Shown one piece after another: positions 26,865 through 35,005 of a stretch of DNA of 64,000 bases. Position numbers and translations under genes: made by a program. The DNA comes from Campylobacter sp. CCUG 57310 (GTDB taxonomy: Bacteria > Campylobacterota > Campylobacteria > Campylobacterales > Campylobacteraceae): positions 1,798,001 through 1,862,000 of the forward strand of contig NZ_CP053845.1 in NCBI RefSeq assembly GCF_013201975.1, read 5' to 3'. Numbering within the stretch: position 1 is the stretch's first letter; each line of letters starts with the position of its first letter. The notes below the pieces were generated by a model that was given only the letters and a program-made list of their open reading frames with translations, did not search any database and was not told the origin of the DNA.

Positions 26865-28427
26865 ATGAGTTACATTTATCAAAATTTCTACGAGATGTTT
26901 AACGCCTCTTATCATAAAGGTAAAAAGAGTATAGCCATATACGGCGAAGGATACAAAAGAAGCTACGGCGAGCTAAAATTCGAGATAGACGCCATAGCGG
27001 CATATCTGCAAAGCTCAGGCGTAGGTTTTGGCGACAAAGTGGCAATGATAGTTTCAAATTCGGAAGAATTCATCACATCTTACTTTGCTATTTCGGCTAT
27101 CGGAGCGGTAGCCGTGCCTATCAACACCTTCTTAAAATACGAGGAATTTGAATACATACTAAACGACTGTTCGGCTAAAATTCTCTTTGCTACGGCAAAT
27201 TTAGCCAAAGAGATCAAAGGGCTTGAAACCAAAACAAACATTAAAAAGATAATCTGGATAGGCGATTTTGAAAATTTAAACGAAACAAACATCAGCTTCA
27301 ATCAAGCCAGAATGTGCAAGATAGAGCTAAATTTAACCAAGCAACCGACTCTTGACGATCTGGCTCACATCATCTACACCTCAGGCACGACCGGCAAGCC
27401 AAAGGGCGCAATGCTAAGCTACCGCAACGTTTTTTCAAACATCATGGGAGCGATGGAGCTTTTTTATATCGGTAAAAAAGATAGATTTATGGTCTTTTTG
27501 CCGATGTTTCATAGCTTTACGCTTACGGTCATGATACTGCTTCCGATATTTTCGGCAAGCTCGATGATACTCGTTAAGTCGGTCTTTCCTTTTTCAAACG
27601 TGCTTAAGCAAACTCTGCTTAAAAGAGCTACGATATTTCTTGGCGTCCCTGCCATTTACACGGCTATCGGCAAAGCGAAAATTCCATGGTATTTTAAGTG
27701 GTTTAACTGCGTAAGGCTCTTTATCAGCGGCGCGGCGCCTTTAGCAGAACAAACCATAATTGACTTTAAAAAGAAATTTCCGCGCGCAAAACTTCTTGAA
27801 GGCTACGGTCTTAGCGAGTGTTCGCCTGCGGTCGCGATAAACCCAAGCAATAGACAAAAGATAGCAAGCGTTGGGCTTCCGCTGCCTGGATATGAGATAA
27901 AAATCGTAAATGACGAGATGATGGAAGTGTCTGTGGGCGAAGTGGGCGAGATCATCGTAAAGGGTGATTGTGTCATGCAAGGCTACTTAAATATGCCTGA
28001 CGCAACCGACGAAACCATAATGAACGGCTGGCTAAGGACGGGCGATCTTGGTAAAGTCGATGAAGACGGATATCTCTTTATCGTGGATCGAAAAAAGGAT
28101 TTAATCATTTCAAAAGGCATTAACGTATATCCAAGAGAGATCGAAGAAGTTCTGTTTAAGATCGAAACCATCGAGGCTGCGGCAGTAGTAGGCATACGCG
28201 ATGCGCACGCGGACGAAGAGGTCGTGGCGTTTATACAGTTTAAAGACGATATGAGCACGGATGAAAAAACCATAAGAGCTCATCTTAAAAAGCATTTGGC
28301 TAATTTTAAAATTCCAAAACATATACATTTCGTAAAAGAACTGCCTAAAAACGCTACGGGCAAGGTTTTAAAACGAGTTTTAAAAGATCAAATCGCAAAG
28401 GGCGAACTAAGTGAAATATCTTCTTGA
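26865..28427 (+). CDS. Long-chain acyl-CoA synthetase (AMP-binding)
   Basis: 520 residues. Adenylate-forming motifs are all present: IIYTSGTTGKPKGAMLSY, EGYGLSECSP, NGWLRTGDLG, DRKKDLIISKGINVYPREIEE, and the catalytic Lys in KNATGKVLKR. It activates a carboxylic acid with ATP and CoA. With the FadL-like gene in front this suggests uptake and activation of exogenous fatty acids, probably for lipid synthesis, since no beta-oxidation genes are in view. Its end overlaps the AAA gene by 17 bases. Confidence 0.92.
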   Translation: MSYIYQNFYEMFNASYHKGKKSIAIYGEGYKRSYGELKFEIDAIAAYLQSSGVGFGDKVAMIVSNSEEFITSYFAISAIGAVAVPINTFLKYEEFEYILNDCSAKILFATANLAKEIKGLETKTNIKKIIWIGDFENLNETNISFNQARMCKIELNLTKQPTLDDLAHIIYTSGTTGKPKGAMLSYRNVFSNIMGAMELFYIGKKDRFMVFLPMFHSFTLTVMILLPIFSASSMILVKSVFPFSNVLKQTLLKRATIFLGVPAIYTAIGKAKIPWYFKWFNCVRLFISGAAPLAEQTIIDFKKKFPRAKLLEGYGLSECSPAVAINPSNRQKIASVGLPLPGYEIKIVNDEMMEVSVGEVGEIIVKGDCVMQGYLNMPDATDETIMNGWLRTGDLGKVDEDGYLFIVDRKKDLIISKGINVYPREIEEVLFKIETIEAAAVVGIRDAHADEEVVAFIQFKDDMSTDEKTIRAHLKKHLANFKIPKHIHFVKELPKNATGKVLKRVLKDQIAKGELSEISS

Positions 28428-30138
28428 ATTTATCGGCTCAAACGCCAAAGACTCAAATTTAAGCGCGCTCATAAACTGCAATGAAAATGAGGCTAAAATC
28501 CTTCAATTTCTAAGCAAAGCCTACATAGACGGTAGCGCTCAAAACAGCGTTTATGACGTGCTTAAAGCTATATTTGGTGATGAGAGCGGATATAAATTCC
28601 TAAATCATTTAGAAGATATCAGATCACTTATTGATAACGGCTGGATAAATCAAAGCTTTAGTATATTTAAAACCGCCGAAACCAAACCCAACCAATCAAA
28701 TTTACTAACGCTTTTGCACGTAGAAATTTCACTCTCTGCGGCGTTTTTAAAAATTTTAGAAAACGGCGATGTTAGTATTAAAATGCCCCAAATAACCGCA
28801 TACGATGATCACTTAGAATACCTTAAAGATCAATTTTTACGCATCGAGCTTTATGCCAGACTTGCTCTTTTTGATCCAAATAGCACAAATGAGGCTAAAA
28901 ACAGGCTTCAAAAAGAGATTCAAACTCTTGGCGAAACGATAAAAAAACGCCTAAATTTAAGCAAAATCGCCCTTGTCGTAGAGCAAATTTTTAAAGAAAA
29001 TTCGCTTGATGAAAATGAGCAAATTATCTTTTTAACCCTTTTAAAAGAAGAATATGCAGGCGAATTTGACGGAATGCGAGATCTAAACGCTCTTGTGGGA
29101 ATTCTAGGCGGAGATGAGTTTCAAAGAGCGAAAAACAGATCGCTTCTTGATGAGGGCTCAAAGCTAATTGAGAGCGGGTTGGTTGATTATGACGAGGTTT
29201 TAAGCGCGCTTGGAAACATAACGCGAAGCTTTTTTATAAATGATGATATTTTGCAGCGCATAATGCATCCTAAAAACGAGAAAAAAAGCAAAAAACTTGA
29301 GCTTGCCAGCATAGTCAAAGAACAAGATATTTTTGAGCTAATCGAGCCTACCTCAAGTATCGAAGATGTAGTTTTAAAAGACAAGACAAAAGAGCTAATG
29401 GATGCGATTTTAAAGCAAGTTGATAAAAAAGTCTTAACGCGTCTTTCAAGCTGGGGGATCAAATCTCGCCGCGCCATAGACGTTAAGATCATTTTTTACG
29501 GAGCTGCGGGAACCGGCAAAACAATGAGCGCCATAGGGCTTGCAAAGAGTCTTAAAAAGATGGTTTTAAGCTTTGACTGCTCTAAAATTTTAAGCAAGTA
29601 CGTGGGTGAAAGCGAACAAAACGTGCGTAAAATTTTTGATACGTATAAGGAAATTTGCACTAAGAGCAAGAGCGAGCCAGTGCTGCTTCTAAACGAGGCT
29701 GATCAGTTCTTAAGCACAAGGACGGAGAGTTCAAGCGGGGCTGATAAGATGCACAATCAAATGCAAAATATATTTTTAGAGCAGATTGAGAAATTTGAAG
29801 GTGTTTTGATAGCGACGACAAATTTCTTGCAAAGTCTTGATAGTGCGTTTTCAAGAAGATTTGACTATAAAATAGAATTTAAAAAGCCTGATTTTGCGGC
29901 ACGCCTTGCGATTTGGCGAAAAGTAATGCCTGAAAATGCGAGCTTTGAAGATGGATTTGATATAAAAGAACTTGCCAAATTTGACTTAAGCGGCGCGCAA
30001 ATCATGCTTGTGCTTAAAAACACGGCTCTTAAAGTTGCCATTAGAGATGATGGAATTTTTACTCTTAAGGACTTTGAAAACGAGATAAAACGCGAAATTT
30101 CAAGCGCCTTTGACGAAGAGAAAAAAGTAGGGTTTTAA
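28411..30138 (+). CDS. AAA+ ATPase with N-terminal domain of unknown role
   Basis: 575 residues with a GTG start inside the end of the acyl-CoA synthetase gene. The first ~330 residues are helical and not recognised. The C-terminal AAA module has Walker A GAAGTGKT (about 364-371), a pore-like loop KYVGESEQNVRKIF, Walker B-like LLLNEADQFL (Asn where Asp is usual), sensor 1 IATTN and an arginine finger in SRRFD. It resembles the 26S-type/FtsH-like AAA group without a protease. The substrate is unknown; coupling to fatty-acid genes hints at a role with membrane or lipid proteins, but this is weak. Confidence 0.85.
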   Translation: MKYLLEFIGSNAKDSNLSALINCNENEAKILQFLSKAYIDGSAQNSVYDVLKAIFGDESGYKFLNHLEDIRSLIDNGWINQSFSIFKTAETKPNQSNLLTLLHVEISLSAAFLKILENGDVSIKMPQITAYDDHLEYLKDQFLRIELYARLALFDPNSTNEAKNRLQKEIQTLGETIKKRLNLSKIALVVEQIFKENSLDENEQIIFLTLLKEEYAGEFDGMRDLNALVGILGGDEFQRAKNRSLLDEGSKLIESGLVDYDEVLSALGNITRSFFINDDILQRIMHPKNEKKSKKLELASIVKEQDIFELIEPTSSIEDVVLKDKTKELMDAILKQVDKKVLTRLSSWGIKSRRAIDVKIIFYGAAGTGKTMSAIGLAKSLKKMVLSFDCSKILSKYVGESEQNVRKIFDTYKEICTKSKSEPVLLLNEADQFLSTRTESSSGADKMHNQMQNIFLEQIEKFEGVLIATTNFLQSLDSAFSRRFDYKIEFKKPDFAARLAIWRKVMPENASFEDGFDIKELAKFDLSGAQIMLVLKNTALKVAIRDDGIFTLKDFENEIKREISSAFDEEKKVGF

Positions 30139-30427
30139 TAAACCAATCTATAGAAATTATTATAAAATTTCTAAACAAATTTTAGTTTTTATAATTGGCT
30201 TAATTTATTATTATCAAAAACTAAATTTACGCTATAAGTCAAATTTAGATATTTTCTAATATAAAAAATTGCAATAGTAAAAGTTTTAAGCAAATATCAA
30301 TTTATACAAAACTTTTAAAATTTATATAAATTTTATTTTTGATTATTAAATACTCATGTTTTATTTTTCAAACTTATTTAATAAATTTTAAAATATAATT
30401 CATTAACATAGCTTTGAGGTTCTCGTC

Positions 30428-31564
30428 ATGGAAAATATTTTTTTGGAATCATATGATGTCTTTAAAATTTATCCTGCTAATAGCGGCAAGTTGTACACTG
30501 AATTTTTAAAAAACAACAGACGCTATCAAATCACAAGATGTTATTATGTTATAGTTGTGGATAATGTATTTTTAACATACTCGCATTTAATGCTATATGA
30601 AGAGTGTTTGTACTTATTATTTTCTCAGAATAGACTTCAAAACGGCGACTTCTCATTTAAAATTAAAAAATCAGACCTAGCAAAAAAATTTAAAACGGAT
30701 ATTACAAAAAGTGCAACTGAAACTATAAAAAGATTCCATGAAATGGAACAAGTAAAAATCAGCATATTCGTAAAGGATAAAATCCAGCAACAAATGAACA
30801 TTATAGAACACGTCAGCGCCGTCTTGACAGATAAATATAGTGATCTTGATGACGAGATCACTGTCAGACTAAATCCTGAATTTGTTAAACTTTACAGGTG
30901 TTCTTACTTGGATAAAATAGAATATTTGAATAGTTTTAATCAAGAACAAGGGGCTTTTGTTAGGTATTTCATGCAGCATGAATTAGACGGCGGTGTTAAA
31001 AGCTCGGCCATACTTGATAAGATGGGAGTTTTGGAATACACTCCTTTTAGCCGCAAAAAACGCATAGAGCAAGAGATATCGAATGTTGAGTTTTACTATA
31101 AGAATGAAAAGTTTTTTATCAAAGACGGCTTTGTAGTTTGTGATGGCAAGACAACAAGAATAGTAGATAATCAAAATGCGGCCATAGAACTTTATGAAGT
31201 TATACATAAACAAATAAATATAAACCTTACACGCCACATAGTCCTTGACGAACAAAATTTACAACCTTATTATGATCGTTTTGGAAACTTTGCCTCTGCA
31301 AATGAGTTGTTCAAAATTTTAAGCAATATGGAACTTATGCTAAATACATCACTTCAGCCAAATCCTGGAGACACTGCTTATTTTTCCCATTTTTTTGAAA
31401 GTGTCATATGCAAACAAGATGAGAGATTTAAAATTTACATTGAACTTAGCATAAAAGGCTTTGAATATTTATTATCAAAGCGCGCAAATCTCGATTTTTA
31501 TAATGTAGAGTCAGAAGACTATGGTCTTATTCCTTATTCTAAGCTCAATTCTTGTGCCAATTAA
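30428..31564 (+). CDS. Plasmid replication-initiator-like protein (putative)
   Basis: 378 residues, AT-rich, no signal peptide. Two possible winged-helix units can be seen: residues ~50-110 (LMLYEECLYLLFSQN, then IKKSDLAKKFKTD) and ~150-225 (ITVRLNPEFVKLYR, GAFVRYFMQHELDGG, SSAILDKMGVLEY, SRKKRIEQEISN). This order resembles Rep_3/RepA-type initiators of small plasmids, but similarity is by eye only and other DNA-binding proteins are possible. The C-terminal ~150 residues are not recognised. There is no partner parA, relaxase or integrase nearby. AT-rich non-coding DNA lies on both sides, as expected for an integrated or decayed element. Confidence 0.4.
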   Translation: MENIFLESYDVFKIYPANSGKLYTEFLKNNRRYQITRCYYVIVVDNVFLTYSHLMLYEECLYLLFSQNRLQNGDFSFKIKKSDLAKKFKTDITKSATETIKRFHEMEQVKISIFVKDKIQQQMNIIEHVSAVLTDKYSDLDDEITVRLNPEFVKLYRCSYLDKIEYLNSFNQEQGAFVRYFMQHELDGGVKSSAILDKMGVLEYTPFSRKKRIEQEISNVEFYYKNEKFFIKDGFVVCDGKTTRIVDNQNAAIELYEVIHKQININLTRHIVLDEQNLQPYYDRFGNFASANELFKILSNMELMLNTSLQPNPGDTAYFSHFFESVICKQDERFKIYIELSIKGFEYLLSKRANLDFYNVESEDYGLIPYSKLNSCAN

Positions 31565-32204
31565 TCTTTTTATTTAATAATATATAAAATTTAATACCCT
31601 AAAACTCTTAATAAATTTAACATAATCTCAAAATAATAAAAAATATAGCAATATATTAATTTTTTTGTAAAATATTAAAATTTTACAAAAATATGCAAAA
31701 TGGAGCTTTTAATAGTTTTGATGTTTTTGTTGCCGAGGCTTTTCTTATGGTTGAAAACTGAATAAATCCATAGTAGTAAAATTTACTGCTACAAGTATTT
31801 TGCACTGATTTTTATGATGATATATAAATTTACAGTGCTTCTAATAGATAATTTTAAAGGATAGACTATAAAGAAAATTGAATATCAACTCTCCCAAGAG
31901 AGGCGATTATCGACATTTTAATCATCTTGCATTAATTAGCCCTTCTTGCAGATGTTTGCGTAGTGCTTGTTTAGTATGAGAAATAGTCCTTGTAGTATAA
32001 AAGATTCTTATATCTATTTCTTTTTATGGTACTCATGCTTACAAGATACGGATTAAAACACGATACTTTTATTACTTATATTGGATTTATCATAGTTTTG
32101 CTCATGTGGCTTAAATGAAACATAGTAATAGTAGTTTTGTCAACAAAATTTGTACCAAATCTTGGCAGAGTCTTAAAGTTAAAAAACAATCGCTCTTTAA
32201 TGAT
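31565..32204. other. 640-bp AT-rich region without a clear gene
   Basis: Two short open stretches resemble membrane-helix pieces: 31700-31765 (21 codons, MELLIVLMFLLPRLF...) and 32026-32118 (30 codons, ...THDTFITY-like then IGFIIVLLMWLK). They are in different frames and end in stops, so they may be remains of a decayed membrane protein. Nothing else was seen. Confidence 0.3.
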
Positions 32205-32798
32205 TTAATCGATACTATTTTTTAACTGCTCCAGAAAAATATCTAATTCGCCTATTTTTTGAGCTTTTAAGAGTAAATCATTCATCAACAACATCTGTTT
32301 TGTGTACTCATGATCTAGTATATTTTCAATAAAATTTTTGCTATCGCTATCATCTAATATCGGATGAAGATCTCTCCATATATCAGTTATCCACCACCCG
32401 CATTTTGAAACACAGTCAAAGCCTTTGAGTGTAGTATGCTTTATATCCAACATAACATTATCAAGAATATTTATATCGCTTGTTACAAAATCTGCATGTC
32501 CAAGCAAATTCAAAAACATACGATATCCAAGACTGGAAACATTATTTTCACAAGATATACGAAACTGAAAAATATTGTCTTTAAAATTTTGATGCGATAT
32601 GCAAATTTGATGTTTTTGAGTGAAATTTGGATAAGAATTCAAAGATTTATTGTCTATATCAAGGTACCACAAAGAGTCTGGATTTTTTCTTTGAAATTCA
32701 TCAAATGCAAATATTATAAAATCTTTATAGCTCCTATCATTGGCTTCAAAAAAATTATAATGTAAAATATTTTTCTCTTTAAAAGCTATAAATTCCAA
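32205..32798 (-). CDS. Orphan hypothetical protein
   Basis: 197 residues, soluble, aromatic-rich and acidic-neutral, with no signal peptide or membrane helix. Segments such as DSLWYLDIDNKSLNSY and CGWWITDIWRDLHPIL are distinctive, but I know no family. Base composition is as AT-rich as the neighbouring initiator-like gene. It is the most upstream gene in a minus-strand direction with nothing following, so it stands alone. Confidence 0.5.
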   Translation of the reverse strand: MEFIAFKEKNILHYNFFEANDRSYKDFIIFAFDEFQRKNPDSLWYLDIDNKSLNSYPNFTQKHQICISHQNFKDNIFQFRISCENNVSSLGYRMFLNLLGHADFVTSDINILDNVMLDIKHTTLKGFDCVSKCGWWITDIWRDLHPILDDSDSKNFIENILDHEYTKQMLLMNDLLLKAQKIGELDIFLEQLKNSID

Positions 32799-32813
32799 TC
32801 AAAAGCTCCAAAA

Positions 32814-32845
32814 GCAAGGTAAGATTAATTATAACCTTACCTTGC
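32814..32845 (-). terminator. Terminator of the molybdoenzyme operon
   Basis: A perfect 10-bp stem (GCAAGGTAAG/CTTACCTTGC) with a 12-base loop, followed on the minus strand by TTTTGG. It lies 27 bases past the NrfD gene stop and ends the reductase transcript. Confidence 0.75.
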
Positions 32846-32871
32846 ATAATTTAAAATAAAGGAGAAGTAGA

Positions 32872-33759
32872 TTAAAAAATATAAAAAGCTCCAAAAATCA
32901 TAAATACTCTTAAGCAAAAACCGCCTATCAGCACGGCTATTTCATTTACGATACTGCTATTTATCTCTGCATGTGCTAGACAAGTATTGCCGTCAGTAGT
33001 TACACAACAGTTATTTCCCAAAAATACCCCGGAAGCACTTACAAGAGGCAAAAATAAACCCAATAGAACAAAGCCTATCCAAAATACAGGAGCCAAAGTG
33101 CCGGATGTTATAAATGAAACACTTGCAAATCCTGCAGGTTCACGACTGACTATAGCAAACAGCATGATTATGCTTATAATCTCAAGTAGAACCAAAACAG
33201 CATGAAATTTATGCACACTGTGAGTTAGTCTATGTCCTGCTTGTAATGTAACTATAGCATTTGCGCTAATTCCTGTTGAAACAGCAGATATAACAAATAT
33301 AATCGGTACCCAAATGCTAGCCCAAAGCGGAATAGCTTTAACAACATATAACAAAAGCCCTGTATAACCCATAACCCCTATAGCCAAAATAACTCCGAGC
33401 ATAAGCATATGATCGCAAATTTTATTAGCTTTAAGCGCTTTTAAATATATAAGCAAACTGACAATGATGAAAAAAGTAAGCAAATAAGTTCCTATACTCA
33501 TCATTGAAGTAGGCTGAGTGTAAAGCTGTATAATTTTAAATGGATTAATTGCCGCACTAGGTGCCAAATCAAAAAGTAAAAGTACAGTGCCCGTTATAAC
33601 CGCTACAGGCGCCAATAAAAATCCGAATTTATAAAATCTTTCATTTAATTTTCCAAAAAATCCTTTGTAAGCCAAAGCCGAGCCAAGAAAAGCTCCGGCA
33701 CCAAGACCGCCCAAGAACAAATAAATGACTATCAGCCATCCCCAAGTTGTTTGTTGCAT
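32872..33759 (-). CDS. NrfD/PsrC-family membrane anchor subunit
   Basis: 295 residues with about eight membrane helices. The start TTWGWLIVIYLFLGGLGAGAFLGSALAY is typical of the NrfD/PsrC/DmsC-like group. These subunits bind quinol in the inner membrane and feed electrons through the Fe-S subunit to the catalytic subunit. It is the last gene of the operon, 11 bases after the TorD gene, and is followed by a strong terminator. Confidence 0.9.
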   Translation of the reverse strand: MQQTTWGWLIVIYLFLGGLGAGAFLGSALAYKGFFGKLNERFYKFGFLLAPVAVITGTVLLLFDLAPSAAINPFKIIQLYTQPTSMMSIGTYLLTFFIIVSLLIYLKALKANKICDHMLMLGVILAIGVMGYTGLLLYVVKAIPLWASIWVPIIFVISAVSTGISANAIVTLQAGHRLTHSVHKFHAVLVLLEIISIIMLFAIVSREPAGFASVSFITSGTLAPVFWIGFVLLGLFLPLVSASGVFLGNNCCVTTDGNTCLAHAEINSSIVNEIAVLIGGFCLRVFMIFGAFYIF

Positions 33760-33770
33760 CTTAATTCCTT

Positions 33771-34466
33771 TTATTTTTTGAAGCCATTAAGACTTTTTCT
33801 AAACGAGGCTAATTTTATAATTTCTTTTTCAAGATATAAATTTAAAAATCCCCCGAAATTTTTCCAAGCTAGCAAATTTGATGCTTCGGTGCAACGCTTT
33901 GCAAATTCACTAAACCACTGCTTAGGATGAGAATCAAGAAATTCTTGTTTTTGTCTAATAATCTCAAAAAACTCATCCATATTTTCGTTTGAAATTTTGT
34001 TTAAAGCATTAAAGCTCATAAAGTAAAGATATTGAAACTCGTATCCGATAAAATCATCTGGAAATTTGTCAAATTTTGTATCTTCTACTTTAAGACCTGC
34101 GGCCTCGTAAAATCCTCTAACCTCCATGGTTTTTTTACCAAATAGCGTCTTATAATCAAAATAAGTTGATTCATAAGGTAAAGCTTTGGGGCGACGAGGA
34201 CCGACAAAAAGAAGATTAAATTCATACCTAATCTCATCAATCAAGGCTTTTTCATACTTGCATTTTAAAAATTCAGATACAAATTCATGCTCTTTTAGCT
34301 CTTTACCGAAGTTATCGGTTAAACTTAAGTTCTCCTCTAAATTTTCTTCAACCAATGGCCGCAAGAAAATTCGCCTTAAAAAGTCTTCAGCGCAAAGGCT
34401 TTGTTCTAATTTGGTTTGCACTAAGCTTAAATTTTGCACTTCCTGCCTTTCAATGAATAAACTCAT
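33771..34466 (-). CDS. TorD/DmsD-family assembly chaperone
   Basis: 231 residues, all-helical. The family signature is seen in EFNLLFVGPRRPKALPYESTYF, with FYEAAGLKVED and EFQYLYFM following. Such chaperones bind the Tat signal of a molybdoenzyme and assist cofactor insertion before export. The gene overlaps the Fe-S subunit gene by 17 bases, so it is made with the enzyme it serves. Confidence 0.9.
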   Translation of the reverse strand: MSLFIERQEVQNLSLVQTKLEQSLCAEDFLRRIFLRPLVEENLEENLSLTDNFGKELKEHEFVSEFLKCKYEKALIDEIRYEFNLLFVGPRRPKALPYESTYFDYKTLFGKKTMEVRGFYEAAGLKVEDTKFDKFPDDFIGYEFQYLYFMSFNALNKISNENMDEFFEIIRQKQEFLDSHPKQWFSEFAKRCTEASNLLAWKNFGGFLNLYLEKEIIKLASFRKSLNGFKK

Positions 34467-35004
34467 TTCGTTTCATTCTAGGATAAAAACGAATATTTGG
34501 TTTTGTAAACAGATACTTAAACCCTACCATCTCTTTTTCCATGCCTGCACTGTCACTAACTTCAGTGTCTGATAATTTTAATACACCGCACGGACATCCT
34601 GCCACACAAGCCGGTTCCTCTCCACGTTCAATCTTTTCTGCACACAGGTTACACTTTTGAGCTTTGCCGTCAAATCCTTTGGTTATAGCCCCATAAGGAC
34701 ACCCGAGCAAGCAATATCCGCAACCTATACACCTATCATGAATCGGCTGGACAATACCGTTTTCTAGCTTTTCATAAGCTCCAACCGGACAAACGTCCAT
34801 ACAAGCAGGATTATCACAATGATGGCAAGAATGAGTGATAAATATCTCTTTTTCTATACTATCTTCATGTATCAACATCATATCAACATGTCTCCAGTTA
34901 ATATCGGGGTGTTGGTTATGATATACTTGGCATGAAATTTCACATGCTTTGCAACCTATACAAAAATTATAATCAAATAAAAATCCAAGTTTTCTCTTTT
35001 GCAT
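34450..35004 (-). CDS. Four-cluster ferredoxin subunit (DmsB/PsrB-like)
   Basis: 184 residues. Sixteen cysteines form four [4Fe-4S] motifs: CIGCKACEISC, CHHCDNPACMDVC, CIGCGYCLLGC and CNLCAEKIERGEEPACVAGC. It transfers electrons from the NrfD-type anchor to the molybdopterin subunit. It starts one base after the catalytic gene ends. Confidence 0.94.
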   Translation of the reverse strand: MQKRKLGFLFDYNFCIGCKACEISCQVYHNQHPDINWRHVDMMLIHEDSIEKEIFITHSCHHCDNPACMDVCPVGAYEKLENGIVQPIHDRCIGCGYCLLGCPYGAITKGFDGKAQKCNLCAEKIERGEEPACVAGCPCGVLKLSDTEVSDSAGMEKEMVGFKYLFTKPNIRFYPRMKRNEFIH

Positions 35005-35005
35005 T

